Part shown: positions 1 through 13,500 of the stretch, one piece after another | How the letters are laid out: every line of letters begins with the position of its first letter | Position numbering within the stretch: the first letter of the stretch is position 1 | Source: Panicum virgatum | Lineage: Eukaryota; Streptophyta; Magnoliopsida; Poales; Poaceae | Assembly: GCF_016808335.1 (NCBI RefSeq) | Contig: NC_053140.1 | Location: 31,116,586-31,180,585, forward strand | DNA length: 64,000 nt | Reading direction: 5' to 3' | Program-made: the position numbers and the translations under genes | Notes under the pieces: model-generated | What the model was told of the DNA's origin: nothing | The model's input: only the letters and a program-made list of their open reading frames with translations | Databases searched by the model: none

Positions 1-130
1 AAATACAAATAATGGTTCCTCATCAATATGGTTTGGCCAAGAGGACGAAGTATAAGTGGACCCATGGGAAATTTGAATAAATTTTCATTCAAATAAAACA
101 ATTGTGCAATTTATATTATTAATGGCATTT

Positions 131-292
131 GTGTGTACTGTATAGCTATGGCTATCTGGCCCATTTGATCCATATGACCTATATCGCTTGTATATCCTCT
201 GAAACACAAGAGGTATGGGCCATATGGGTCAAATAGGTAAGATTTGTGTGCCCTGTATACTCCAGATGGCAATAGCTATACAGTTCACACAC
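131..292. repeat. Hairpin MITE-like inverted repeat
   Basis: The left arm starts GTGTGTACTGTATAGCTATG and the right arm, read in reverse complement, starts GTGTGTGAACTGTATAGCTA. About 28 bp pair with a few mismatches, and further matches (CATTTGATCCATATG against CATATGGGTCAAAT) extend the hairpin inward. The element lies in an intron of callose synthase gene A. I found no clear target duplication, so the superfamily is not assigned. Confidence 0.5.
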
Positions 293-350
293 ATGACACA
301 CCCATACACTTAACATATATCAACATGAAATTAGAGAAAGATTTTCATAC

Positions 351-2902
351 TTGAGAGGATTTGCCAGAACTCTTTGCCCGATAGTGACAAAACTGGTCTC
401 TTGATTGGACATAAACCAAGCCAATGATGAAACACTAATACAGAAACACATCAATGTTATTAGCAATACATAGTTTGGGTACATTTGGCATGAACAAGGC
501 ATAATTAAACAAATATTTAGGTATATGGGCATACCTTCCAGTAAATATGTGCTCACGTAGGCCTAATATAGTGGGTTTCCTCTTCCCATATTTTCTACTC
601 TCAAACTCCGCCAGCACATTTCTCATTTTAAATGCCTCTTCAATATAATTATCCTATGAGTAAAGTAAAATGAGTACTGCGCACTTAATACAATGTGTAA
701 AATCAGAGTTCAAAACCAAACCTGATTCATATCAATGGCTTGGAGTGCTTCTCCCCTAGTGAAGATTATGGCGTGATTTTGGTTTTCAGGTTTCCCCTCT
801 CCAATATCTGTTGGTTTGCCGGGAAGCTTTATGCGGTAAATTTCCTAAAACAAAATTTACAGCGCCAGCATGAAAACGGAATAAGATTTAATCATATGTA
901 CACAAAAAATAACAGGATGTTGCTAAACCTGAGCATTTAGTTGCATAAATCGGTGCACAATAAACTACTTATTACAAATATGACACTATAAACTTCAGAG
1001 AGAAGTGTGGATTTAGTAAAATATGCTTTTGTAGGTGCAACCTTAAGAAAGCATTATTCGTATGACACAGTCAATTTTTTCTATATCACTATATAACTTC
1101 ATGTGTTATGCAGAGGTAAGTGAAATCTTCCAATTCTACTCGACAAGTACCTCATCATACTTTTCACCACCTTTGACAAGAACAGAATAATATGTCTTCT
1201 CAGTTGTCCCATTTCCAGTTGGAGCTTCTACCTCATCAATGTAAGCAACACGTAGTGATGGGTTCCTGTGTAATTTACAAGTCAGATGGGTTGGAGCAAG
1301 CTTACTATGTAATTACATAACCTTTGGTGCCTGGCCGGCGCTAGAAAGCTGCATGGCCTGGGCTTATTTGGCTTAATCTAGTCAGCTAGGTCAAAGTTTT
1401 GGTCATGCTCTTAATTGTTTCATAGGCTAGCTATTCATCTTTTGAACCTATCTCTGATATTTGGTCCCCATATGTGAGATGGGAGTTGTATGTGGACTAT
1501 TATTCTCTCTCTAATGCAATGAAGCGCAGCTCTCCTGCATTATCAAAAAAAAACTATGTAATTACAGGGCATTTAGCTTCTGTACATTATCATGAGATTG
1601 AGGATATTCACATAGCAGCTTTTGTCTTTTAGATCCTTGGACGTCTTTTGCATGCCATAGACTTGACACGAGACAACATAGGTGAATTTGATATCAGCAA
1701 AAGCTTGTGCCATTTCAATACTAGACTGCAACTCTTGATAGGATTCAATCGATCTGTCTCGGCCAAATTTAGCTGCAAAAACCAACGTGGAATGAAAACA
1801 TATAAAGGTAGACACAGATTGGAAAAAATAAAGATATAAAGATAGACACATTAATTTTACCAGGATCTTTTGTATCTTGAAGGCATTGAATTTCAAGTGC
1901 CCTCCTGTAGTACATCATTCCTCTCACTAGCAAAGTAAAGGCAAACAGTTAGAGAAAATGTTATATGTTCAGAAGCCACAGGATCGCGCTAATGATTTTA
2001 CCTGTTCTGGTGAGCGTTTGACCCCTATAAGATGCCCAATGACAGATGTCCTCCATCCTTTCTTTAAGTCCTTCTTCATCCTTCGGTTTAAACTCTATCC
2101 GCTGAAGGAAGTTCCTAAATTCATCTATGGAGATACAAGAGTCATAGTGAGTCATTTTCTGACAGCAGAAATAGCTAGATCAGTTTTAGGTCTGTCATCT
2201 GCAAAATACCTGGATATATTTTCCGTAGATAGAACAGTATTGATATACCATCCTCATTCTTTTTATGAAGATCTTCTTCGGAAAAGAGCACCTCCTCTTT
2301 AAAGTATGGAGTTAAAACACTGATGCAAAATCAGAAAGTCAATTAAACAACTATCATAAATAAGAACTTATAATCAAATGCTCATGTCAAGGCATGTTCT
2401 GACAAAAATATGCTAATGTGAAAGCCATTGCTGACTTCAGAAAACAGTTTCAAACTGAGGGCCAAGAAGGTGAAGAGCCATGAAATGTTGCCAACACGAA
2501 TTGATGCAGCAAAAGAGATAGGGTGAGAGATCTAGGTTGCCTACCTGAAGGACATCATGCTACGAACAGGTGGTGCCCTTGGCATTTTCATAAAAAGTGA
2601 GTTTGCAAAAAAGGTGATCCTACGCCGAGCTTCCAAGTTTGTTGGTACATATATAGCAGATTCCTTTGTTGTCAACAACAATTGAAGCCTAATACACTGT
2701 TAACACAAACTGTCACCATATAATATACTGCTCCAAAATATGTAAACAATTTTGCTAAAAAGTGTAACTACAGAAACAGATTTCTTGAACGGAACCACAA
2801 CCTTCTCTCTCCAAGCAACATGCTTCAATGAGTCCAGATTTAAATTTGCAAATAGTTGTTTTTGACCTTCGTCCTTCAAGATACTGCAAGATTCGAGAGA
2901 GA

Positions 2903-2944
<42 letters not shown>

Positions 2945-4580
2945 ATATTATCTATGAATGAGTCTGCCCATTTCAACATACATCTTACCCTTGTCCATTT
3001 TTCATAATGTCCTGCGTGATAATTTCCATTATATCTTGCAACAGATTGGCGATCTGCGTATTTTTCTTATCAGGATCATTCTCATCATAATCCTTCTGCA
3101 AATGGAACAAACCAATTTTTTGGAATTGTAAAAAGAGCATGTGGTGCAGAAAAGATATTTATCTTTTTAAAAAAGAAAAAGAGTAGGGAGTACTAGTATA
3201 GTGGTACCAGTAGATTTAGCAGCTTATCAAACTTAGCACTTAGCTGAGGAAGCTCATCCAATCGGAATTCTCTCACGAGTGATTTACGTTCCATGCTATC
3301 TTTAATGCTTTCACGTATTCTATCAACAACTCTGTACCACAGTGCAATGCAATATCAACTAAACTAGCTGGCCACAAATTATACAGCAAAACATCAGCTC
3401 AGGGGAACAAAGAAAAGATGGCTTACTTCTTATCACTTTGTTCTACTATAATGCTGTAAAGGATATCCAATAATGTCTCATAGCATTCTATTACAGCATA
3501 TTCAGTATAAGGATCCTGCTTTATCCTCTTCATCAATTCTTCATCCTTTTTCTTGACACTCTTTGCCATGTCAAGTGCAATTGGAATCTAAATAAAAAAA
3601 ATACCTTAGTAATGAGCACAATAGAATTCCCACATGGTTATATTGCAGTTCAGTAGTGCATAATGTGTTTACCTTACTTGCGAGAAGGAAAGGAGGCCAC
3701 TGGAAAACACTTGTGTCACCGCCAGATGATGGAACAATCAATAGATTTTTCTCCCTGCGAAACAAAGGAGACACATCATTTTATGGTGTGGCACAAGTCA
3801 ATATATAAAATAAAGAAAAGTTTAACACCAATCGTGACCTATTGCTTAGTAAGTCCTCTTCCCGTAAAGAATTAATAAATGCATTCCATATGTCAGCAAA
3901 TTTATCGGGTGGGGTCTTGTCCTCCTGGTGGAAAAGGTTCATTAAATCCACTATTAAATCATCAAAACAACGGTGTAAAAAAGATGGGTACAAAAAACTT
4001 AGCACCAGACCTCTTCTTGTTTAAAATGACTGCCATGATAGGGTACAAGTTTTTTGCCAAATGCTCTTGGAATTGCCTCGAATCTTGATCTTAACATCCC
4101 AAGGGTTCGGATCTTAATGGTAAATAATTTGCAAATACTAAAATCAGTAAATATAGAATGCTAGCACTCAAAAGGTACACTTAGTCTCCATCTACTAACC
4201 TCACCCAAGCGGCTGAAGGCACCATTTACTCCACCACATATTGTGGAGAAAATGGCATACCATATTTGTGTGTCCATGAAGTATACCTGTATGAAAATTA
4301 AGTTAGGGGGGATTTTTTAAAAAGAAAAAGCTACCACAAAAGCTCATAATGTATATACCATGACAATTGGAGCCCATACAGTAGTCACAACACCTAAATT
4401 ATGCTGCACTGTGAAAATTAAGCATCTTGTCAGTGTCATAAACATCATGCATAGGAATTACATATAATTATACTACAATATCAAAAAAAAAATCTTACAA
4501 TTTGGGAAGAACTCATGCCATTCATAAGGTGGCCTTTCCAGTGACATGATTATCCTGGTAGGCTCAACTAGAGGAGAAAT
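351..4580 (-). CDS. Gene A exon block 4: central loop and start of glucan synthase domain
   Basis: Exons in plus coordinates: 4499-4580, 4359-4408, 4200-4286, 4011-4112, 3839-3924, 3673-3754, 3427-3587, 3208-3331, 2989-3095, 2802-2883, 2545-2696, 2210-2319, 2002-2124, 1861-1926, 1586-1772, 1151-1265, 722-844, 535-653, 351-434. Recognisable family blocks in order are [139 protein letters not shown] and [11 protein letters not shown]. Exon 1586-1772 carries an 11-codon insertion relative to gene B (187 against 154 bases). For exon 3839-3924 I chose the acceptor at 3925, because an upstream AG near 3951 would break frame. The stretch 1-350 holds intron and the hairpin repeat only. Confidence 0.88.
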
Positions 4581-7500
4581 CTGCCAATTGTGAATGGACA
4601 TTGAAAATTTCAGTAATACTTGCATGCTCAAGGATAAACATAATTAATAAGTCTCTTAAGTAAAAAAAGAATAACAAAATAACATTTTGTAGAAAACTGT
4701 TGAAGTGTAGCAATGTAGTCTAATGGCAAAGGACATTTAATACGACAAAGTTGAAGTTACTGTCTTTGTGGTTTTAACGCCAAGATATTGTAAGCAACAT
4801 GCTACCCAGAGTACTAAAGGATAACATTTGTGTTGGAGTATATTGAGCCCATGTGTATAGAGGCCCATCTAGAGGCACATGTGTAGGTACTATATATACC
4901 CACCCTTCTAGGGTTGGAGATATACAACAATTATTCTCTCCATCATGTTATCATTAGCCTAGGGTTAGCCTCTCTCTCCTCTCTCCTCTCCCAGCCGCCG
5001 CCGCCGCCGGCCGCCGGGGCCCCCTCCTCTCTCCTCCTTCCCTCCCCTCACCTCCTCCTCTGCTGCCGCCGCCGGGCCGGCCGCTGGCTCCCCTGCAGCC
5101 GCCGCCGCCTGGTTGGCCCCTGGCGCTGCCGCCTGGCGCCCTGCCGCCGCGTGGACCCGATCCGCCGCCGCCCTTCCAGGGCCGGGATCCGCCCAGGGTG
5201 CGGGCGCTGCGGGCTCTGGATCCGCCGCCGCCGCCCCTGCGGTGGTCCTTGCCGCCGTGCTCGGGCCGGATGCGGACGCAACCGCCGCCGCAGGGGCCCT
5301 GGACGCCGCCCCCCCTGCTCCAGGCGCGGGCCCAGGCGCGCGGTCATGCCCCGAGCGGTCCCCTGCAGCCGGCCCTGCCTCTGCAGCAAGCCCTGGAGCC
5401 GCCTCCCGTGGTGGAGCAGCCCGTGGAGGCCGCCACTGCCGCCGCAGGTGCCGATCTGGTCGCCCTGCGGGCCGTAGCACAACTGCTGCAGGCCGCGGGC
5501 GCCGATCCGGCGGTCCTGCGGGCCGCAGCCCAGCTCCTGCACGCCGCGGGGGCTGCTCCAGAGGACGCGGCCGCCGATCCCGCCGCTGCTGCTGCCCACC
5601 GCGCCGCCATCGCCGCGGGCAAGCAGCCCGTCGTCGACGCCACGCCTGATGCCGCGTGGACCGGGCTCGGGATGTCGCCTGCGGATGCGCCGCTCTCCGC
5701 CGCCGCCATCCGCGGGCCGCAGGCCGACGCCGCCCTCGCCGCAGCCCTCCTCGCCGCCAATTCGGAGGCTTCGGCGGCCCAGGAGCGTGTCTGCGTGGCT
5801 GCCCTCGCCTGGGAGCGCGAGCGCGCCTCGGCCGACGCCTCCGCTCTCCGGGTCGCTGAGGCGGAGCGTTTCCTCCACGCCTCCTCCGGCCAGCTGCCCG
5901 TCAACCCCGAGCCAGGCGCCTCTTCTTCCCGCCGTGCCCCGCCCGCAGGATCTGGAGCCCGGTACGACCCGACCGACCCCATGGTCGCCCAGCTCCACCT
6001 CCAGGCCGCCGAGGTCCAGAACATCAGGGCCCTGGTCTCCGTCCTCCTCGACCCCGCGTCCTCCTCCTACAGCCGCTGGCGGGACCAGGTTCTGCTCGCC
6101 CTCCACCGCTACGCCCTCGACGACCACGCCCTCGTCGACTTGCCGATCGAGGCGCGGGACGTGGCGTGGCTGCGCCTCGACAGTGTCGCCATGTTCTGGA
6201 TCTTCGGGACAATCTCCCTGGATCTTCAGGACCTCGTCAGGGTCCACGGCGGCTCCGCGCGGCAGGCCTGGGTGGCGCTCGAGGGCCAGTTCCTCGGCAA
6301 CGCCGAGTACCGCGCCCTCCAGCTCGACGCCACCTTCCGCACCTTCGAGCAGGGGGACCTCTCCGTCGGTGAGTACCTTCAAGCAGGCCTGGATGAAGAG
6401 CATGGCCGATGCTCTTCACGACCTCGGGGATCCAGTGTCCGATCGGGTCTTGGTGCTCAATGTCCTGCGGGGCCTGAGCAGCACCTACGACCACCTGACG
6501 GGCTGGATCGCCCGTCAGAGGCCCTTCCCCTCCTTCCTGCAGGTCCGGGACGATCTCGCCCTCGAGGAGATCACCAGGGGTCTCCCGCCCGGATCGTCCT
6601 CGCCCACCCCCTCCGCACTCGTTGCTGCTCCACCGACCTCCTCCACTGCTCCTGCCACCTCCCTGCTCGGTGCTGCTCCCGCCGGGCAGACCGGAGGAGG
6701 GGGGGGGCGTGGACGTCGCCGCCGAGGGAGAAGTGGTGGCGGTGGTGGCACCGGTGGACCTGCTTCTGGGGGTACTAGTACCGGTGGGGGCCGTCGGGGC
6801 GCGGCGACACCGGCTCCGGCTCCCGCCCCTGCCCCTGGAGGTACGCTCTGGCCATCCTTCAGCAACCCATAGTCAGGGCGCATCTCGATGTGGCCGTTCC
6901 AGGGTCCGGGAGGGGGGCCGTCCTCAGCTCCAGCCGACGGTCATGTTCACTGGCGCTGCTCCTCTCTTCGCGCCGTCCTGGACTCCGCCCGCTTAGCCCA
7001 GCCAGCAGCCGACCTGGCCTGGGGGTGGGACTAGGCCGCACTGGCGCAGTCCATCAGCACCATGGGGCTGACGCCGCCGGCCAGCACCGAGTGGATCGCC
7101 GACTCGGGTGCCTCGTTCCACACCACTCCAGATGCTGGCATTCTCTCTTCTGTCCGACCCCCACACCCCGCTTGTCCTTCTTCTATTATGGTTGGTGATG
7201 GGTCTTGCCTTCCTGTCACCGCCGTGGGTTCTGCTCCTCGTCTTTCTAATGTTCTTATTGCTCCTCAAATAGTTCACAACCTTCTTTCTATTCGCCAGTT
7301 TACTGCTGACAACTCCTGTTCTATCGAATTTGACTCCTCTGGTCTTACTGTGAAGGATTCGGCTTCCCGGCGTCCACTCATCCGATGTGACAGCCCGGGG
7401 CCCCTTTACACTCTTCGGCTTCCTGCTTCCGCTGCCTCGCCTTCGTCTTCTTCGTCTACTGCTTTTGCCGTGACGCCTTCTTCCACCACCTGGCACCGCC

Positions 7501-10500
7501 GGCTTGGCCACCCTGGCCGCGACGTTTTGGCTCAGCTCAGCCGTAGTACCGATGTTCCATGTACTAGGGCTCCTGCTGAGCACCTCTATCATGCGTGCCA
7601 GTTAGGTCGTCATGTTAGACTTCCGTTTTCCTTTCTTCTTCGCATGCTGCGCATGCTTTTGATCTCATTCATTGTGACCTGTGGACATCTCCTGTACTCA
7701 GCATGTCTGGCTATAAATATTATCTGGTCATTGTTGATGATTTTTCTCATTACTCTTGGCCTTTCCTTTGCACGCCAAGTCTGAGACCTTCCCCACCCTC
7801 CTCCACTTCTTTGCCTGGGTGTCCACTCAGTTCGGCCTCACCGTTAAGGCCGTCCAGTGTGACAACGGGCGGGAGTTCGATAACTCCAACTCCCGATCTT
7901 TCTTCCTGTCCCAGGGTGTTCAGCTGCGTATGTCTTGTCCGTATACCTCTCGTCAGAATGGCAAGGCTGAGCGGATGATTTGCACGACGAACGACGTTGT
8001 GCGCACCCTTCTGATCCAAGCTTCTCCCCCCCCCCCCCGCGGTTCTGGGCTGAGAGCCTCCACACCGCCACCTACCTGCTTAACTGCCTTCCGTCCACTG
8101 CTTCTCCTGCTCCCACTCCACACCACGCTCTTTTTGGTACCCCTCCTCGCTACGACCACCTTCGGGTCTTCGGGTGTGCGTGTTACCCTAACACCTCCGC
8201 CACCGCTTCTCACAAGCTGGCGCCCCGCTCAACTCGTTGTGTGTTCCTCAGGTACTCCCCTGACCACAAGGGGTACCGATGCTTTGACCTCACCTCTCGC
8301 CGCGTTCTGATCTCCCGACACGTCGTCTTCGACGAGTCGGATTTCCCCTACTCCACCTCCTCCATGCCTTCTTCTGATCCCGAGCTGGCGTTTCTGTTTC
8401 CGACTGACCCGGTGGTTCAGCCACCGTTACCCGTCTGTCTTTTTCCTGCAGGTTTTCCCGGCGCACCGGCACCACTTCCGGTGATCCCTGCTGCGCCGAG
8501 CGCGGCCCCGGTATCCGCGGTCGCGCCACGCGCGGCACCCGGACCTCCGGTCGTGCCGCGCGCGGACCCGGTGTCTCCCACTGCGCCACGCGCGGCCCCG
8601 GTGCCTTCCCCTGCACCTGAGCGGTACGCTCAGCCGGTGCAGGTGTACCGGCGTCGCTCAGCGCCGAACCCGGTGCCGCAGCGGTACGCTGAGCCGGTGC
8701 AGGTGTACCAGCGTCATTCGGCGTCGACACCGGCGCCGCCACCTGCTCCGGAGGCTCCTGCGACGCCGACACCGGAGCCGCCGCCGTCGCCGCCTCCTCC
8801 GGCTCCCTCTCGAGCCGAGCCGGAGCTGTACCACCCGCCAGTCATCCATCGAGATTCTCGGCATATCCATCCCATGGTGACTCGGCGGATGGCGTCCCAG
8901 GCCGCGACTCTCTCCGCCACTGAGGGAGAGCCGCGGATCTCTCCAGTACCCTCCTCTGTCCGCGACGCTTTGGCGGATCCTCACTGGCGTCGCGCGATGG
9001 AAGAGGAGTATGCGGCTCTTCTTGCCAACCAGACGTGGGACCTCGTGCCGCGTCCGTCTGTTGCAATGTGGTGACTGGCAAGTGGATCTGGACGCATAAG
9101 CATCGAGCTGATGGCACACTGGAGCGCTACAAGGCTCGCTGGGTTCTCCGGGAGTTCACGCAGTGGCCTGGTGTGGACTATGATGAGACCTTCAGCCCGG
9201 TTGTGAAGCCCGCTACGATGCGCACGGTCCTCTCGCTTGCGCTCTCGCGCTCTTGGCCAGTGCACTAGCTGGACGTGAAGAATGCGTTTCTTCACAGCAC
9301 CTTGTCAGAGACTGTCTACTGCTCTCAGCCAGCGGGATTTGTGGACTCGAGTCGTCCGGATATGGTCTGCCGGCTCAACAAGTCTCTCTATGGTCTGAAG
9401 CAGGCTCCTCGGGCTTGGTACTCTCGGTTCGCCACGTTCTTGCTGACATTGGGTTCACCGAGGCTAAGTCTGACACGTCTCTCTTCGTCTACCGCCGTGG
9501 AGATGAGACTGCCTATCTGCTGTTATACGTCGACGACGTTGTGCTCACAGCCTCCAGTCAGCAGTTACTTCAGAGTGTCATCTCCTCTCTACAGCAGGAG
9601 TTCGCTATGAAGGATCTCGGTCGGCTCCACCACTTCTTGGGCGTCACTGTTGAGCCTCGCCCGTCTGGTCTTCTCCTTCACCAGCGTTAGTACGCCCTCG
9701 ATATCCTGGAGCAGGCCGGGATGACTGATTGCAAGCCCTGCTCCACTCCTGTCGACACTCAGGCGAAGCTGTCTGCTGATCTGGGTGATACGGTGGCTGA
9801 TCCTACTGCCTACAGGAGTCTGGCCGGCGCTTTGCAGTACCTCACCTTCACCAGGTCGGACCTCACCTACGTTGTTCAGCAAGTTTGTCTCCATATGCAT
9901 GATCCCAAGGAGTCACACCTTGCTGCGCTGAAGCGTCTCCTCCGGTACGTCCGTGGCACTGTGGACCTCGGCCTGGTGCTTCACCGCTCGTCCTCTACTG
10001 AGCTGGTGGTCTACACTGACGCTGACTGGGCTGGCTGCCCGGACACTCGTCGCTCCACTTCCGGCTACGCCTTCTTCCTGGGCGGCAACTTGGTCTCCTG
10101 GTCGTCCAAGCGGCAGCCGGTTGTCTCCCGCTCCAGTGCCGAGGCGGAGTACCGGGCTGTCGCTAACGGCGTGGCGGAGGCGTCTTGGCTACGACAGCTC
10201 TTGGCGGAGCTCCACAGCCCACTCGCCAAGAGCACGCTCGTCTACTGCGACAACATCAGCGCCATGTATCTCTCCACCAACCCCGTCCAGCATCAGCGGA
10301 CGAAGCACGTGGAGATCGACCTACACTTCGTGCGCGACAGAGTCGCCATCGGCGATGTTCGGGTACTCCATGTCCCGACTACCTCCCAGTTTGCTGACAT
10401 ATTCACCAACGGGCTACCCTCGTCGACCTTCTCGTAGTTTTGATCCAGCCTCAACGTAGCCGGTGGTTAGTTGTGGCTGCGGGGGGTATTAGCCGTTTGT

Positions 10501-13500
10501 ACTCTACTTGTACTCTATTCTTGTCCAGTCTTGAACACCGCTGCGTCGGTTGTTCAGACTGCGGGGGGGTGTTAGCTTTCTTGTTGTCCAGTCTTGAACA
10601 CCGCTGCGCCGGTAGTTCAGACTGCGGGGGGTGTTGGAGTATATTGAGCCCATGTGTATAGAGACTCATCTAGAGGCCCATGTGTAGGTACTATATATAC
10701 CCACCCTTCTAGGGTTGGAGATATACAACAATTATTCTCTCCATCAATTTGCATACCAACCTCAACATAAAAACTGAAGGCGAGCTTGCATATAAGCAAT
10801 AGAATCCAGAAGGTCGTGTACCTGGTTTTATATACAATAATTAGTATCTGATAAGAGATGATAAGATGGAAATAATAAGTGACAAGAAAATGTAACTCTT
10901 ACTTAAGAAGTGAGCAAGTGTCTTCATACATGCCGCGGGCAACATATAACTTTGGCTGATTAGAAAATAAAATATGTAAGAAGTTATTTACGAACAATTC
11001 TGACAATAACTTAATGTGCATAAATCTAGTTAAATATAAAATCTTACCTGAGTCCACCACAAAAGAAACCTAATAACACGAGAATTTGAGCGCTCTAAGA
11101 TTCCTCGAATTGGTAGAAATATGAAAAACAGGGCACTGAAGATGTTTGGTAGCATGTACAGGGCAACAGCATAATTATAAATTGATTCACTCTGCACATT
11201 TCGGATCCAACTGCTGAAGAACTTCACAAGGCCTGTGGGATTTTGAATGGAGCTTGTGTATGTTATTGGAAGAATTATCAACCAGGCAATGGCTACAACA
11301 AATTTCAGGAGACATCGTATCCTTTGTGAGCACTCCAGGCTCCTCCAAGCCTTCCAGTTGAGAATTATCTCTAGCATGGCTGAAAAGGTTTAGAAGACCA
11401 AATTCAGAAATTTTGTTGTATTTGAAACAAGCGCTGGAGCAGCACTGGATTGTATAAAGACTCCACATACAAGTTGAAATTAAGAAAAGATTTGCTCAAA
11501 ATATGCAGTATGAGAAGTAAAATAAAATGCAGAACGCTGATGAGTCCCAAAGTAATTTTTTACCCTGAAGGAAGTTCAGGAATGCTGCCGTTATGAAGAT
11601 TGTTGATACATTTCTGAAAACATCTGCTTCAAATATAGAAGAAAGTAATCCAGAAGGGCTCCAGGCAATAATTACCATTGCCTGAAACAAAAGAAACAAA
11701 TTATGTGGCACACACTAGAAAATGTACAATCTTCTGTGCAGGGACAAAGGCCACCATTTATACCTGGAAAGACAATATAAAGAAGGCCCACATACGATCA
11801 AAACTTCTGAATAGGTGCAAAAATGTACGCACTTCAACAAAATTTGTTTTTGACGCCCTTCTTCTGCGGATCGCATGATCATGTTGCTGCGCAAACATCT
11901 AAGTTAGTTCCATCATAATACAAGGTATACTTAAGCTGGTCAAATTTCCTTCCGCAACATGCATATGAACTTATGAACAATTAATTGCAAATTAATCTAT
12001 GTTTCTCTTTGCCCCACATCAAAGTTACACATATTTTGAGGAGTTTATACCACCAGTAAGAAGCAATTTCTATATGACATCAGATAGCGTGAAGCTACAA
12101 TAACAACAATGCCAAAGAAGGGACTCATTATTAAAAAAGAGTGCTGTTTTGCATGGCATTTGATTCGTTTCAAATACAAGTAATCAAATCATCAAAACTA
12201 GGCATATAAATCACTTGATATGGCATCCTTTAAAAATATTTGTGACTCTTAATCAAATATACTATTGTGATGATTTTGTCAGGTGGTCCATATCACTAGG
12301 AAACAAGTGAGGTGCTCAGTCTCTCCTAGAAAACAAAGTGGGATGTTCAGGGCCAAACTGGCATACACAATTGCATCGACGTGGAGTTGCAAAATCCACA
12401 GAACTTGCAGGTAGCCAACTAGCCATGAGGCTAGCCAGGGCTCATGAGAGGTGCCTGAATGGACACAGCATTACTTGAAGCATAACTCAAGGGTGAGCTG
12501 TCTTGTGAGGGGAGAAATGCAATGGCCGCAAGAGCCCTAAATGACTATACCCAGCAAATTTTTTATTTTTAATTAATTATTGTTAGTATCTTTATTGTCT
12601 TTCCAGGCCTTAATTATTTGAGATAAGGCTAGATATGATTAGATTTGCATCTATTGTTTAGTTAAGGTTGCTAGGCCCTATCTCTATGGAAACCATTGTG
12701 ATCAATTAAGCAAAGATTCGATCACAGAGGCCCCCTTATGTTTCCCTTCCCATCTGTATCCATCTACGCTCCCTATACTGCAGGCTGCTTGTCTTCATGT
12801 TGCTAACCAATCAAATCCATTTCTCTATCCATTCCGTACTTACCCTCTGCAAGAAGCTGATCCATAACTGTAGAGAATTAGGGAAACACCACACACCCTA
12901 GGAAGGGGGGGTGACCTTTCATTATATAGGCCGTATAGGCTTGGGTTACAAGAAACACAATACAAGTACAAATACAACTCTATATATCTAACACTCGCCC
13001 GCAGTCGCAGGGGAAGCCTGTCGGACTCCAAGACTGGACCTAAAATCAGTAAACAACTGTACAGGAAGACCCTTAGTCATAATGTCAGCAAACTAATGTG
13101 AAGATGGCACATGAAGAACACGAACTTGTCCCAAAGCCACCTTCTCGCGGACGAAGTGAATGTCAATCTCGATGTGCTTCATTCGTCGATGATGGACAGG
13201 ATTGGCTGTCATATAAACAGCACCGACGTTGTCACAGTAGACAAGCGTAGCCTTCGAGAGGGGAATGTGAAGCTCCTGAAGCAGCTGACGCAACCAGCAA
13301 CACTCAGCCACAACATAGGCCACAGCCCTGTACTCAGCCTCAGCACTAGAACGAGACACTGTAGTTTGTCGCTTGGATGACCACGAAACCAAAGTGTCGC
13401 CAAGAAAAACACAGTATCCTGAAGTAGATCGCCTGGAGTCAGGACAGCCAGCCCAGTCTGCATCTGTGTAGGCTGTAAGTGTATCGATCGGTCCAGCGCC

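Larger units (their letters stand above)
4831..10746 (+). mobile_element. Ty1/copia LTR retrotransposon, element 1
   Basis: A complete 5916-bp element bounded by the perfect 5-bp target duplication ATTTG (4826-4830 and 10747-10751). The LTRs are 115 bp each and differ at 3 sites. A primer-binding site for initiator Met-tRNA (TGTTATCATTAGCC, one change from TGGTATCA) follows the 5' LTR. Domains in order are Gag (UBN2 type), protease DSGAS, integrase zinc finger and core, reverse transcriptase, and RNase H, which is the copia order. It is inserted antisense to gene A in the intron 4581-10760; the target duplication ends 8 bp short of that intron's donor dinucleotide (10759-10760). It is the same family as element 2. 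Confidence 0.95.

Noticed and set aside
2897..2938. CRISPR-like or protein-coding repeat
   Set aside because: A simple GA microsatellite in a plant intron.
3925..4010. Frameshift between two gene A exons
   Set aside because: The first acceptor I tried (about 3951) broke the frame; the acceptor at 3925 after CTTTTCCACC restores it.
5048..6403. Long minus-strand open frame of 451 codons opposite copia gag
   Set aside because: GC-rich codon bias on the gag strand leaves few stops on the opposite strand. It has no domain and element 2 has the same artefact.
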